Source: Microvelia longipes
Lineage: Eukaryota > Arthropoda > Insecta > Hemiptera > Veliidae
Length of the DNA stretch: 64,000 bases
Reading direction: 5' to 3'
Assembly: GCA_018340805.1 (NCBI GenBank)
Contig: JACMZG010001908.1
Location: 45,111,787-45,175,786, forward strand
Position numbers and translations under genes: made by a program
Shown here: one piece after another, positions 13,101 to 22,785 of the stretch
How positions within the stretch are numbered: the stretch's first letter is position 1
How the letters are laid out: the number at the start of each line of letters is the position of its first letter
Notes under the pieces: model-generated
The model's input: only the letters and a program-made list of their open reading frames with translations
Told to the model about the DNA's origin: nothing
Databases searched by the model: none

Positions 13101-14185
13101 ATATATTTATTGAAAGCGTTAAATGTTAGTACACGTACCTATATTATAATTTTTATCAATCCTGATTTCAAAATTAAAAAGTATTCTCATACAGGAAAAA
13201 TTATGAGTCAGACGTATTATCCATTTTTTCAAATTTTCCTTAAATGTAAAGGTGCTTGGATAAGATGGAATGAGAAAAGCGTACTACAGTGGCTTCGAGC
13301 CAAAAACATTCTGAAAATTAAGCGCTCTCTTTTTTCTAACTGAAAGGTACAACCATTTCTAAAAACTCAGCAGCTTCACAACTCTCTGTTTATTTGCTTC
13401 GTTCCATTTTTGCCTCCTATAAGCCGATTCCTGGTTGGTCGGGATTATTTTCACCGGGCCAGCAAACAATCCTATTACCTCATCGGATTCAAGCTCTTCC
13501 TTGATTTCGACAATATGACCTCTTTTTATTCTTTCATTATTCTCTTAGCCTTCTGCTTTTTACCGTTTATAGAGATACTGTGCGAGGAAAGCTTTGAGTC
13601 GTAATTATTTATATTTGTATTAAATAAAAACTGGAATACAAAAGTGAGATTGTAAAATAAGAATAATATAAAATGAAAACAAAAATCAGGAGTGTATACC
13701 TTTTTACAAGAAATAAGTAAATTAAGTTTCATATCATTACGACTAATACAATTATGGTTTTATTGCATTTTTTAAAATATTAAATTATTAAAATGTTTTT
13801 TTTCTGTCGATTAAAATATATTATTAATATTTTTGAGATGTTGAATAAAAAAAAACACAATCTGTTGTCCATACGACAACTCTAAGTGACCATCAAGACG
13901 AAAGCCCCCTGTTAAATAGCCGGGTAAAAAATAACGGTTATAAACAAGTCTTAAAACAACCAATTTAGAATTGAGTGACGTTTTTGATGTTTTATAGGAC
14001 TCTGAGTTAAATAGAACTGGTCAGGACTCGTTAGAAGCGCTCGAAGTTAAATTATACAAATTTGATTAATAGTACCGGCGATGATTCTTTATCAGTATAT
14101 AATTTTTTATAAGGTTATAGCTACACAAAAATCAACAGTAAATAATCTATTTTTTATCATTTGATTCTAACGAGTTTTTGCAAAA
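10191..14185. other. AT-rich DNA without recognised genes; one hairpin at 11808-11834
   Basis: Only small ORFs (10836-11066, 11556-11741, 13110-13343, 13410-13604) without recognisable domains. A perfect-stem hairpin GGCGTTATA...TATAACGCC lies at about 11810-11834. No repeat family recognised elsewhere. Confidence 0.45.
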
Positions 14186-14189
14186 CATA

Positions 14190-15165
14190 AATAATTGGGC
14201 ACTTCTTTAGATAGTTATCCCTTTTTTGGGAGTACTATACTGCTTTTTTTATTTATGTGACCTTCTTTAGATTGTTACTCCCCTTTGACAGATCAGACTG
14301 GTTACTCCCTTTTTTGGTTACTCCCCTTAGTTTTTTGATTTTATTACTAATCTTAATATATTTTACCTTATTATACGCTCTTACCCGGGGATGTAGAAAA
14401 GCATTGGGGCTTTTTTGGGGTTAGAATAGGGGAAAGACAAAGATATGGCATCTTAACTAAGGGGAGTAACCATTTAAAGAAGGTCTCTGAGTAACCTTCT
14501 TCAGATGGTTACTCCCCTACAACGCTATGAGGGGAGTAACCATTCAAGAAGGTCTCTGAGTAAACCTTCTTCAGATGGTTACTCCCCTACAACGCTATGA
14601 GGGAGTAACCATTCAAAGAAGGTCTCTGAGTAACCTTCTTCATTTATTTATAATTATTTATTGCTTTAATATCAATTTAAGTATATTTCATAATTATTAT
14701 TTTAATTTTGAATATATATTGACCTATTTATTTATGAGTTTATCACATATTAATGTATTCTTTCTTTATAATATTTATTTTATTTCTATACGTTTTTTTC
14801 CAATATTCCTTTTCAGGTACTTTTATAGAAATTGATACCTCATTGGTCCATGTATTTCCACAACCTGCCCCATTAGAGGTTGAATATCTTCAGTTTATTT
14901 ATATTAAATTCATTATATTCAATACTTTGCCTATAATGTCGCCCCATGGGTACTTATACAGAAAAAGTACCGATGATTGAGGGTTCCTTTTCTATGAAAG
15001 TGTCCCTTCTCTTTTTTCTTTGTTTTTAATATACATTTCGTCCTTAGACCTTTCTTTTTCTTACTTTGTTATAAGGGAGTAATTATCTACATCAAATCCT
15101 TGGTTACTCCCTTTTGGGGAGTAACCATCTGGGGGAGTAACTATCTAAAGAAGTACCAATAATTG
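14190..15165. repeat. Inverted-repeat element with GGTTACTCCCC hairpin units
   Basis: The left end (CACTTCTTTAGATAGTTA near 14200) is inverted at the right end (TAACTATCTAAAGAAGTACC near 15138-15157). Between 14456 and 14640 are three tandem units of about 70 bases, each a hairpin GGGGAGTAACCAT...AAGAAGGT / ACCTTCTT...ATGGTTACTCCCC. Further GGTTACTCCC copies occur at 14300-14330 and 15100-15130. Probably a non-autonomous foldback transposon. The ORFs at 14575-14980 span the AT-rich interior and are not convincing. Confidence 0.7.
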
Positions 15166-15210
15166 ACACAATTATTGTCTCTCGCACAAATATATTGTGT
15201 CAATAATCTA
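15161..15210. repeat. Short palindrome (ATTGACACAAT / ATTGTGTCAAT)
   Basis: ATTGACACAAT at about 15162 is matched by its reverse complement at about 15196, forming a hairpin with a loop of about 23 bases immediately to the right of the inverted-repeat element. Confidence 0.55.
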
Positions 15211-15660
15211 TTTTTTTTGAGGTAGTACGTAATTGAGCACTTTATTGGACCGTTTTTAGGATGAGAAGCCAATCATTATTGTTATAGGAGGTTATTTAGT
15301 ATTTTTCACCTCCGAGGACAGTAATAAATGTAAAAAAAACTCCTAGGACGTAAAAGTAATTCATATATTGCCGCCATTACTGTAATGTAGCGTGTTCAAA
15401 AAACAATCTGTGTTAAACCTTCATGAGTTTTCTTTAAAAACGTTCATTTTGTTTCTGTTTTTGTTCGTAGATTAATTTTTTTTTCGATTTTAAAAGTTGT
15501 TCTAATTGTCAATTTTTGTGTGTTTATTTGTAAAGCTTTTACATTTTTGAGTAAAAGTGTGAAGCTAAGGATGAATTCAATGACGACGATAATATGGGGT
15601 TAATTGGACGTTTGTTTGTTTTTTTTCAAGTAAGTATATAGCGCAGTTTATTTAATGAGT
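15211..15660. other. AT-rich DNA without recognised features
   Basis: No ORF or recognisable repeat apart from a single GCCGCCATTA near 15371. Confidence 0.4.
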
Positions 15661-15669
15661 GCTACCTCA

Positions 15670-15818
15670 AAATAAATAGTGTATGCCATCCGGCTGAGAA
15701 TGTCTTTATGTCTTGGCAATTTTTTCCCGACTCGCTTCGCTCGTCGGTAAATCTAATTGCCGTGACATAAAGACACACTTCACAGCCTTATGGCATAAAT
15801 AACTATTTTGCCATTGTT
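15670..15818. repeat. Hairpin repeat family C, copy 2 (best preserved palindrome)
   Basis: A nearly full-length palindrome. The left arm runs AATAGT, TATGCCAT, GGCTG, GTCTTTATGTC, GGCAATT and the right arm AATTGCC, GACATAAAGAC, CACAGCC, ATGGCATA, AACTATT. The loop contains CCGAC-TCGCTTCGCTC-GTCGG, so the recurring GCTTCGCTC motif sits at the tip of its own small hairpin. About 145 bases, the size of a MITE; no coding capacity. Confidence 0.75.
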
Positions 15819-15914
15819 TTCGGATTATTCTTCATACCCAAAGCAGTATTACTATTTGTTGCAAAGTTTTTACATATTTGTCAAAGGAAATATGCTAAAC
15901 CAATTAAACAGTTG

Positions 15915-16042
15915 AATAAAGTAAGCTTTGAATAAGTGCGAATAATGTTGCGCAGTGCTAAGTTTGGATGGATGCGCATATTTTTGCAAAACCAACATGT
16001 GCGCATTTCTTTTGAAATGCACAAAAGAAATGCAAGATTGTT
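15915..16042 (+). repeat. Family B fragment
   Basis: Shares an order of short blocks with the family B tail near 52.8-52.9 kb: TAAGCTTTGAATAAGTGCGAATAAT, CAAAACCAACATG, GTGCGCATTTCTTTTGAAA. Diverged and partial; followed by an imperfect duplication of AAGAAATGCA. Confidence 0.45.
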
Positions 16043-16360
16043 TTATTATTAACGAATAATTAACTGATTAAGTATTATGAATTCAATCCTATCCTAATCC
16101 TTTAGTTCAGTCCTTATCTTCCCTTCAAATCCCTGCTAACACAATCCGCAGACTGAAGAGGCAGTGGCGGCGAGATCATCTAAATTATTAAAACATTATG
16201 TAAATTCACTGAACTCTAACTATCTTTATTCACTAGTATTACTTCACTTGTTTATATATCTTATTTTTTTACGCTTTAACCCGGAGGTTCATTTAGCGTT
16301 CAGAATTTTTGGGGGCGTTGCCTATTCAAAAGTGGGCGTGACTTAATTCTAGGGGGCGTG

Positions 16361-16940
16361 GTTAGAGGTGGTTAGAGGTGGTTAGAGGTGGTTACAAACG
16401 GGTTAGATACTCGTTTGTGACTACACTTAACCATAGAAACCAGTCCGGTTAAAAAATACCTATCAGTTATTGATTTATTAAAGAAAAACACCTGGAGAGG
16501 TGGTTAGAGGTGGTTAGAGGTGGTTAGAGGTGGTTAGAGGTGGAGGTGGTTAGAGGTGGTGGTTAGAGGTGGTTAGAGGTGGTTAGAGGTGGTTAGAGGT
16601 GGTTAGAGGGTGGTCAGAGGTGGTTAGAGGTGGTTAAGAGAGGTGGTTAGAGGTGGTTAGAGAGGTGGTTAGGTGGTTAGAGGTGGTTAGAGAGGTGGTT
16701 AGAGTGGTTAGAGAGGTGGTTAGAGGTGGTTAGAGGTGGTTAGTGGTGGTTAGAGGTGGTTAGTGGTTGAGGTGGTTAGAGGTGGTTAGAGGTGGTTAGA
16801 GGTGGTTAGAGGTGGTTAGGGTGGTTAGAGTGGTTAGAGGTGGTTAGAGGTGGTTTAATGGTTAGTGGTGGTTAGTGGTGGTTAGTGGTGGTTAGAGGTG
16901 GTTAGTGGTGGTTAGAGGTGGTTAGAGGTGGTTAGAGGTG
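16361..16940 (+). repeat. GGTTAGAGGT minisatellite
   Basis: Tandem array of the decamer GGTTAGAGGT with variants such as GGTTAGTGGT and GGTTAGAGAGGT, broken at about 16394-16494 by a unique insert that includes an ACAAACGGG...CTCGTTTGT inverted repeat. The unit contains GGTTAG, resembling the common insect telomere repeat (GGTTA)n, but it is strictly decameric and interstitial. It is flanked on both sides by related blocks (GGGGGCGT.GCCT, AAAAGTGGGCGTG, AGGGGGCGTGG) at 16309-16360 and 17034-17095, showing that it arose inside a repeat unit. Confidence 0.95.
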
Positions 16941-17110
16941 GACCCCCTTATAGGGTCAAGTCTCCGAAATCGCGAAGCGAGTTCGGGGGCGAACTCGCTT
17001 CGCAAAATTTCGGGGAAGCGAGTTCCCCAAATTTTGGGGGCGGGGCCTGTCTAAAAGTGGGCGTGGCTTAATTTTAGGGGGCGTGGCTTAGCTCTAGAAG
17101 GGGGCGTTTT
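16941..17110. repeat. GC-rich flank with GCGAAGCGAGTTC inverted motifs
   Basis: Contains CGCGAAGCGAGTTCG followed by CGAACTCGCTTCGC as an inverted repeat (about 16971-17002) and a second GAAGCGAGTTC near 17026. The block AAAAGTGGGCGTGGCTTAAT matches the one preceding the minisatellite at about 16329. Confidence 0.6.
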
Positions 17111-17565
17111 TTAGTCAAAAATGGCGGGTCTCGGACGACCGGAGTGGGGATGGGCCCCCCACCCCTTGGGAACCCCACTCTGACCATTTCTCCGGCCTTA
17201 GCGGCACTGATGATGACCACTTATCCTAAACGTGGAGCTTGGCGAAAATGTTTTTTAACAAAAGTTGTAGATCTCTCCGTGCCCGTTATTTTTCGTCATA
17301 TACGTTTACGGGCTAGGACCCGTATTAACCGAGCTACGGGACTCTAAAGTTGGAAAAAGTCGTCTTTTTCACTTCTCAAACAAGATCGACCAAGACCACG
17401 TACTGAATCTCTGGCGGCTTGGTTTGGGAAGAGAAATTCAAAGATTCCTTCCACATTTTTTCCTTATTTCTCAGAGGAGGGGGTAGGAGGAGGGGTAATA
17501 TGCAGGAACATTAGGGGAGGGGGTGAGAAAGGGGGATATGTGGTTTTAATGCCCCCTCCCCTTGA

Positions 17566-18085
17566 CCTTTGACCTTAAACCTTTTATTGCCTGGGCTACC
17601 TATTGGACTTTGACCTTTTTTGCCTGGGCTACCCATTGACCTTTGACCTTTGGGCCTGGGCTACCCATTGGACTTTGACCTTTGGGCCTGGGCTACCCAT
17701 TGGACTTTGACCTTTGGGCCTGGGCTACCCATTGGACTTTGGCCTTTGGGCCTGGCTACCCATTGGATCAACCTTTTTTTGCCTGGGCTACCCATTGGAC
17801 TTTGACCTTTGGGCCTGGGCTACCATTGGACTTTGACCTTGGGCTGGGCTACCATTGGACTTTGACCTTTTGGGCATTTGACCTTTGGGCCTGGGCTACA
17901 TTGGACTTTGACCTTTGGGCCTGGCTACCCATTTGGACTTTGACCTTGGGCCTGGTCTTTGACCTTTGGGCCTGGGCTACTCATTAGACTTTGACCTTTG
18001 GGCCCGGACCACCTTTGGGCCCGGACCACCTGTTGGACTTTGGCCTTTGGGCCCGGACCACCTGTTGAACTTTGACCTTTGGGCG
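17566..18085 (+). repeat. 32-bp minisatellite (TTTGACCTTTGGGCCTGGGC)
   Basis: About 15 units of TTTGACCTTTGGGCCTGGGC plus TACCCATTGGAC, degenerate toward both ends; the last units change to GGGCCCGGACCACC. The plus-strand ORF at 17682-17987 is a Trp/Gly/Leu-rich translation of this array and not a protein gene. Confidence 0.93.
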
Positions 18086-18910
18086 TCCCCTCACTCAAAT
18101 CTCACTCAACATTAACCCCTGAGTTTGTACACATCCAATCATCTAGGAAGCACCCCCTCCGTACATGGTAGCACATATAACCAGTTCACGGTGTGTTTAG
18201 TTCATCCAGCTCAACTAGACTCTATCCAAACTCACTGCTCTGGCTAGTGTCTGCGACTAGTTCACCGTGTGCCTAGTTCATCTAGACCAGCCTAGACTCT
18301 GGCTAGGCTCACCGCTCTGGCTAGCGCCGACTACTAGTTCACTGTGTGCGCTTGTTTCATCTAGTCTTACTAGCTCCTCTGATCACATTAGTCTCACTTG
18401 ACCTCGTCCTTCCAGTCTCACCAATCTCATCAGCTTCTTTAGCATCACCAGACTCTAGCTAGGCTCACCGCTCTGGCCAGTCCAGCGCCACCCAACAAAG
18501 AACTCTAGCACCCAGATGTCAGTGTGTACAAACTCATTCTATAGCCCTGACCTGAAAGTCAAAGCTCCGCAGTGCCATTAGGAGACGTCTGTCTTCAAGA
18601 ACCGAGCACTTTGTTCCTAGTCACTTACGTTACTCGTGTCGCCGCCATCACTTTCACTGACTAAGTTTTCGGACATACAAAGGCTCAGTATATCTTTCCG
18701 ACCTTCATCTCCCCGAGCCCGCAGAACATTAACTTTTCGTGTGCTGGAGACAACGGAAACGTGGATCCAGACTTGTCTAAGGTGAAATTAGATCCAACCC
18801 GCATTTGCGTATTAGTAGCCAAGGAAACCACGTAAAACCTTGGCTGGGGTGGCCGGCCTTGAATTCAAGACCTCCCGAGTGTACGGTACAAAGGATAAAC
18901 CTCATATTGA

Positions 18911-18990
18911 GGTCCTCCCCCGGCTGCATTTGAAACCTCGACCTCCAGGTCGAAAGACAAGCGCTCTACCACTGAGCTACTGGACTCGGT
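18911..18990 (-). repeat. tRNA-like SINE head, element copy 1
   Basis: On the minus strand an A-box-like TAGCTCAGTGG and D arm GCTC...GAGC are followed by GACCTGGAGGTC and a degraded B box GGTTTCAAATGC. Acceptor-stem pairing is poor, so this is a tRNA pseudogene or SINE promoter rather than a functional tRNA. Confidence 0.65.
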
Positions 18991-19767
18991 ATATCTTATT
19001 TAATATTTTTTTTTTTTTTTATATTTTTTTACGCTTTAACCCGTAGGGTCATTTAGCGTTTTCCCCTCACTCAACATTAGCCTCTGAGTTTGTTCACATC
19101 CAATCATCTAGGAAGCACCCCCTCTGACATGGTAGCACATATAACCAGTTCACAGTGTGTCCAGCTCATCCAGCCCAACCAGACTCTATCCAAACTCACT
19201 GCTCCGGCTAGTGTCTGTGACTAGTTCACCGTGTGCCTAGTTCATCTAGACCAGCTAGACTCTGGCTAGGCACACCGCTCTGGCTAGCGCCGACTACTAG
19301 TTTACTGTGTGCTTGTTTCATCTAGTCTTACTAGCTCCTCTGATCACATTAGTCTCACTTGACCTCGTCCTTCCAGTCTCACCAATCTTATCAGTTCCAC
19401 TAGCATCACCAGACTCTAAGCTAGGCTCACCGCTCTGGTCAGTCCTGCGCCACCCGACAAAGAACCCAGCACCCAGATGTCAGCGTGCACAAACTCTCAT
19501 GTCCGAAAGTTGTATGTCCGAAAGTTTTCGGACATACAAAGGCTCAGTATATCTTTCCGACCTTCATCTCCCCCAGCCCGCAGAACATTAACTTTTCGTG
19601 AGCTGGAGACAACGGAAACGTGGATCCAGACTTGTCTCAGATGAAACTAGATCCAACCCCGCATTTGCGTATTAGTAGCCAAGGAAACCACGTAAAACCC
19701 TGGCTGGGTTGGCCGGCCTTGAATTCAAGACCTCCCGAGTGTACGGTACAAGGATAACTCATATTAA

Positions 19768-19847
19768 GGTCCTCCCCGGCTGGATTTGAACCCTCGACCT
19801 CCAGGTCGAAAGGCAAGCGCTCTACCACTGAGCTACCGGACTCGGTA
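19768..19847 (-). repeat. tRNA-like SINE head, element copy 2
   Basis: Same tRNA-like sequence as in copy 1 but better preserved: A box TAGCTCAGTGG, D stem GCTC/GAGC and B box GGGTTCAAATCC. The anticodon arm is irregular and acceptor pairing is only partial (CCGG/CCGG). It could carry an RNA polymerase III internal promoter, as tRNA-derived SINEs do; a functional tRNA is unlikely. Confidence 0.7.
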
Positions 19848-19859
19848 TATCTTATTTAA

Positions 19860-20785
19860 TATTGATTCATTAAAATAATTTATTCTATTTAATTGCAACC
19901 TACTGATATTTGGAATCTGTTTAAGCTAAAACTTGATAAAGCAAATAAATGCAAAATGTTGATTTAACAAATCTATTTATTCTTAAGTAAATGGAAATAA
20001 AAAACAATATTGGGCAACACTGGGAAGGTTTTACTTCACAAACCTTCTTGGATAGGAAAATATCAAGAACCAAAGTTTTATAACAACAATTACGGGAAGC
20101 AAAATAATAATTGCTGTCCCATTTCAGAAATAAAACACACAAAACCTTGTTTCTTTTGTTCAATAAAGCCTACTCAATGCTGCGTATTATTTTATTTTTA
20201 TATTAATTGCAATACACAGTACGCTGTAAAGATACATTCATAAAAAAACTTTTATACGTAACCAGATTTAATTTTGAGAGTCAGAATAGGTTTTTAAGAA
20301 TAGGTATTACGCGAATTTTAAAACAAACAATAAAACGGTTAATTAAATGAAACACATATGAAAGGAACAATAGAAGAGTCTCTTAAAAACCGACAAAACC
20401 TTATAGCTTTTCAACTAAAGGATTCGGCCAACTGTGTAATGATACCGCATAATTAGACCCATAGATAACAGTAGAACAAGAAAAGGTAGTATATATTAGC
20501 TTAGTAGGGAAAATTGTCTCTTTTCTCAACGAAATCAAAATGTTCTAAAGTTAATATACTATCTGTATCTGAATAGAGGGTTAAAAAGACCTTTTCCGAA
20601 ATTCTCTCGGGTATAACTTAATTAAACTTAAATAAGGCTTGGGACGCGACGCAGTTCGATTTCAAACTGTTTTAAAAGTTTATACAAAGACTTTTTTGTG
20701 AATAGATATAGTTAAAGGTGACCGGTATTACAATAAAGCTAGCTCAATTCTTAAGTTAAACAAGCTGCCGATTTCGGTGATACAT
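19860..20785. other. AT-rich DNA without recognised features
   Basis: Overlapping short ORFs on both strands at 19921-20243 show no recognisable domain. No repeat recognised. Confidence 0.45.
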
Positions 20786-20788
20786 CTT

Positions 20789-21428
20789 TACTTTTCCTCA
20801 TTAATGCCGTAGGTATATAGGAAAAGTATTGTGTTTGCAAAAGAAAATCCGAAACCGGGATGGAAACGGAATTATGCGTTTCTGGCATTTTTAAGGCCTC
20901 CTGGGTGGTTTTTACGAAGTTGTCTGTCTGTATGTATGTGTGTGTGTGTGTCTGTTATCATCTTAGCACCCAGTATTTATTTAAGAACAGCCTCCTGTAT
21001 TTATACAAGAGGGTTGAAATTTTGTACAAAAAACAGTCAGTTGTGCTGTTAAATAGGAAAATATTTTTTATGGCGTCATTAACCCGCAATAATGCCTCAG
21101 CACGGATAAATTATGCGATCTAATTGAAATTTGGCACGCATGTAGCCATGTATAAGACTAACTTATATTCGTTAAATCTATCTATGATTTTTGATTAATC
21201 AAATAAGTTAAGCAGCACCGGGTGTATTCAGTATCTCAGTGTATTCAGTGTCTGGATAAATGACAACTGGGAATGAAACGAATGTATTTATTATCTGAGG
21301 ACGAGCGAAGCGAGTCCGAAGACGTGTTACAGTATAAATTTAACGACTTGTACTTCTGGGAGGATGAGCATAGCGAATTCGATGCAATGAGGAAAAGTTC
21401 CGAGGTACCTCGTACCCGATTTTTCCCT
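20789..21428 (+). repeat. Family A (5S-derived SINE-like), full-length copy
   Basis: Starts with ACTTTTCCTCATT and GTATATAGGAAAAGTATTGTG, runs through AATCCGAAACCGGGATGGAA, a CATTAACCCGCAATAATG block and GGCACGCATGTAGCCATGTA, then a 5S rRNA-like segment (21204-21272), then GAGGACGAGCGAAGCGAGTC, and ends in ATGAGGAAAAGTTCCGAGG plus a CCTCGTACCCGATTTTT tail. ACTTTTCCTCAT at the start and ATGAGGAAAAGT near the end are inverted copies. Size about 640 bases; no ORF of significance. The 5S part carries a 17-base internal duplication (GTGTATTCAGT.TCT). Confidence 0.85.
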
Positions 21429-22120
21429 ATTCATAAAGTATTATGAAAAATCAAGGCGCACTCTTGGGGTTTACGCTTAAACACTTAGTGAACCTTATTT
21501 CAGTTTTTCAGCTAATATGAATTATTAGAATATGTGACATCTCTCGCCTTCAGCACAACGGAAAACCTCTGTGGAGCAACCTTGGCATTAACATATGTTA
21601 TCGTCGCGTTAACAGCAAATGTTTGCTGGTCATGTTACGAACCTATTTCGCAGATAGCTTTTTCGAGCTCTTCTTGTTTTCAACGCGATATATTGGCTCA
21701 GCAAATTAGTTTCAAAACGTATTATTCTCATTAATTACCAATTTTTGAATCAACATTATATACGTTCTGACTGACATACATTATTGCCGAGATGCATACA
21801 TTATAGGTATTAACCTAAGAAGGCTAATAGTCATCGATCTCTATTAGTCTCCAATAGTCAAGGTCAACACACAAATTTAATTACTTATCTAATTTCTCTC
21901 TACAAACCCAGCTCAATACAAGGATTTTTCCCTAAAAATGTTTTTGGACCTAATCCAGGTTCTGAAAAATGGAAAACTTTTTTCACGACTTCAGCGGAAA
22001 TATAAAATAAATGGAAATTTAAATGTTCCGAGCCGACAACAACAGTTGTAATAAGTCCTAAAAATTTATAATTGAACAACCGATTTTACAAATTTGGTTT
22101 GACAATCAAGACGGCTATTA
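21429..22120. other. AT-rich DNA; short unassigned ORF at 21534-21734
   Basis: The ORF at 21534-21734 (66 residues) lies in DNA somewhat less AT-rich than its flanks and has two Cys-containing hydrophobic stretches, but I recognise no family and see no supporting gene structure. Nothing else is identifiable. Confidence 0.35.
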
Positions 22121-22125
22121 GTTCT

Positions 22126-22784
22126 TACTTTTCCTCATTTATACCAAAATTATATACAAAAAGTATTGTGTTTGAAAAAAAAAATACAAAATCATTTTGG
22201 ATCCATTTCAGGTATTTCTAAGACCTGAGTGGTTTTTACACAATTTTCTGTATGGAGATATGTATGAGAGTGTGTGTGGGTATGTTTGTGTGTAAGCGTG
22301 CGTCTGTTATCATCGCAAATCCCGGAGTATTAATGCTAGAGAGTTGGAATTCAGCGCAGATTTTAGGTTTACTTCTGTTATCCAGAACATAGTTATTAAT
22401 GACGTCATAATCCCACAATTAGGACTCGGTTAATAATTAAAAAATTATAAAAAACAGGAAAATGTTTTGATGGATTTGAGATATGCATTCAGGTAGTAGT
22501 AAATAAGACTAACATATGAGCCAAGTTTCATTACATTGCCTGAATTAGTTCAAGTTTCATAAAATTAATTGTGTACAATAAAAAAACATGTATAAAATAT
22601 TTTTCTTTAAAATGTAAAAATTGAAAAATATTTCAATTGAGTTGAAATTCAATACAAGTATTTACCATTATGTAATAAATAAGTATACAAAGATGTTTAT
22701 TAATAAGGTATATCTACGGTTTTTCGTGAATCATAAAAGTTAAGCTGCATCGAGCGAAATCAGTGGCTGGATGGGTGACCGCTG
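22126..22784 (+). repeat. Family A copy, 3' end replaced by satellite
   Basis: Start ACTTTTCCTCATTTATACC, then the GTATTGTGTTTG and GGTATTTCTAAGACCTGAGTGG blocks, and a 5S-like segment at 22731-22784 with AGTTAAGCTGCATCGAGCG and GGATGGGTGACCGCTG (the last equals the 5S rRNA box C region closely). The expected GAGGACGAGCGAAGCGAG end is missing; instead the 29-bp satellite begins at once. Confidence 0.8.
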
Positions 22785-22785
22785 A

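Larger units (their letters stand above)
16255..19857 (-). repeat. Composite of two tandem tRNA-headed SINE-like elements
   Basis: Two elements read on the minus strand, separated and flanked by a 12-base direct repeat TATATCTTATTT at 16255-16266, 18990-19001 and 19846-19857. Each has, on the minus strand, a tRNA-like head first, then a shared body and a shared end (AACGCTAAATGA...GGGTTAAAGCGT) followed by an A-run (T-run on the plus strand at 16262-16270 and 19005-19028). Copy 2 (19002-19845) is about 840 bases. Copy 1 (16267-18989) has the same ends but about 1.8 kb of extra, GC-rich tandem DNA inside. The region is clearly less AT-rich than its surroundings. No ORF within it looks like a gene. 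Confidence 0.75.

Noticed and set aside
16361..16940. Authentic telomere at this position
   Set aside because: The unit is a decamer and the array is interstitial, flanked by non-telomeric DNA on both sides.
17682..17987. Trp/Gly/Leu-rich ORF of 101 residues
   Set aside because: Translation of the 32-bp minisatellite with indels; not conserved in frame.
18911..19847. Two functional tRNA genes on the minus strand
   Set aside because: A and B boxes are good, but acceptor and anticodon stems do not pair properly, and both sit at the head of repeated elements with A-rich tails.
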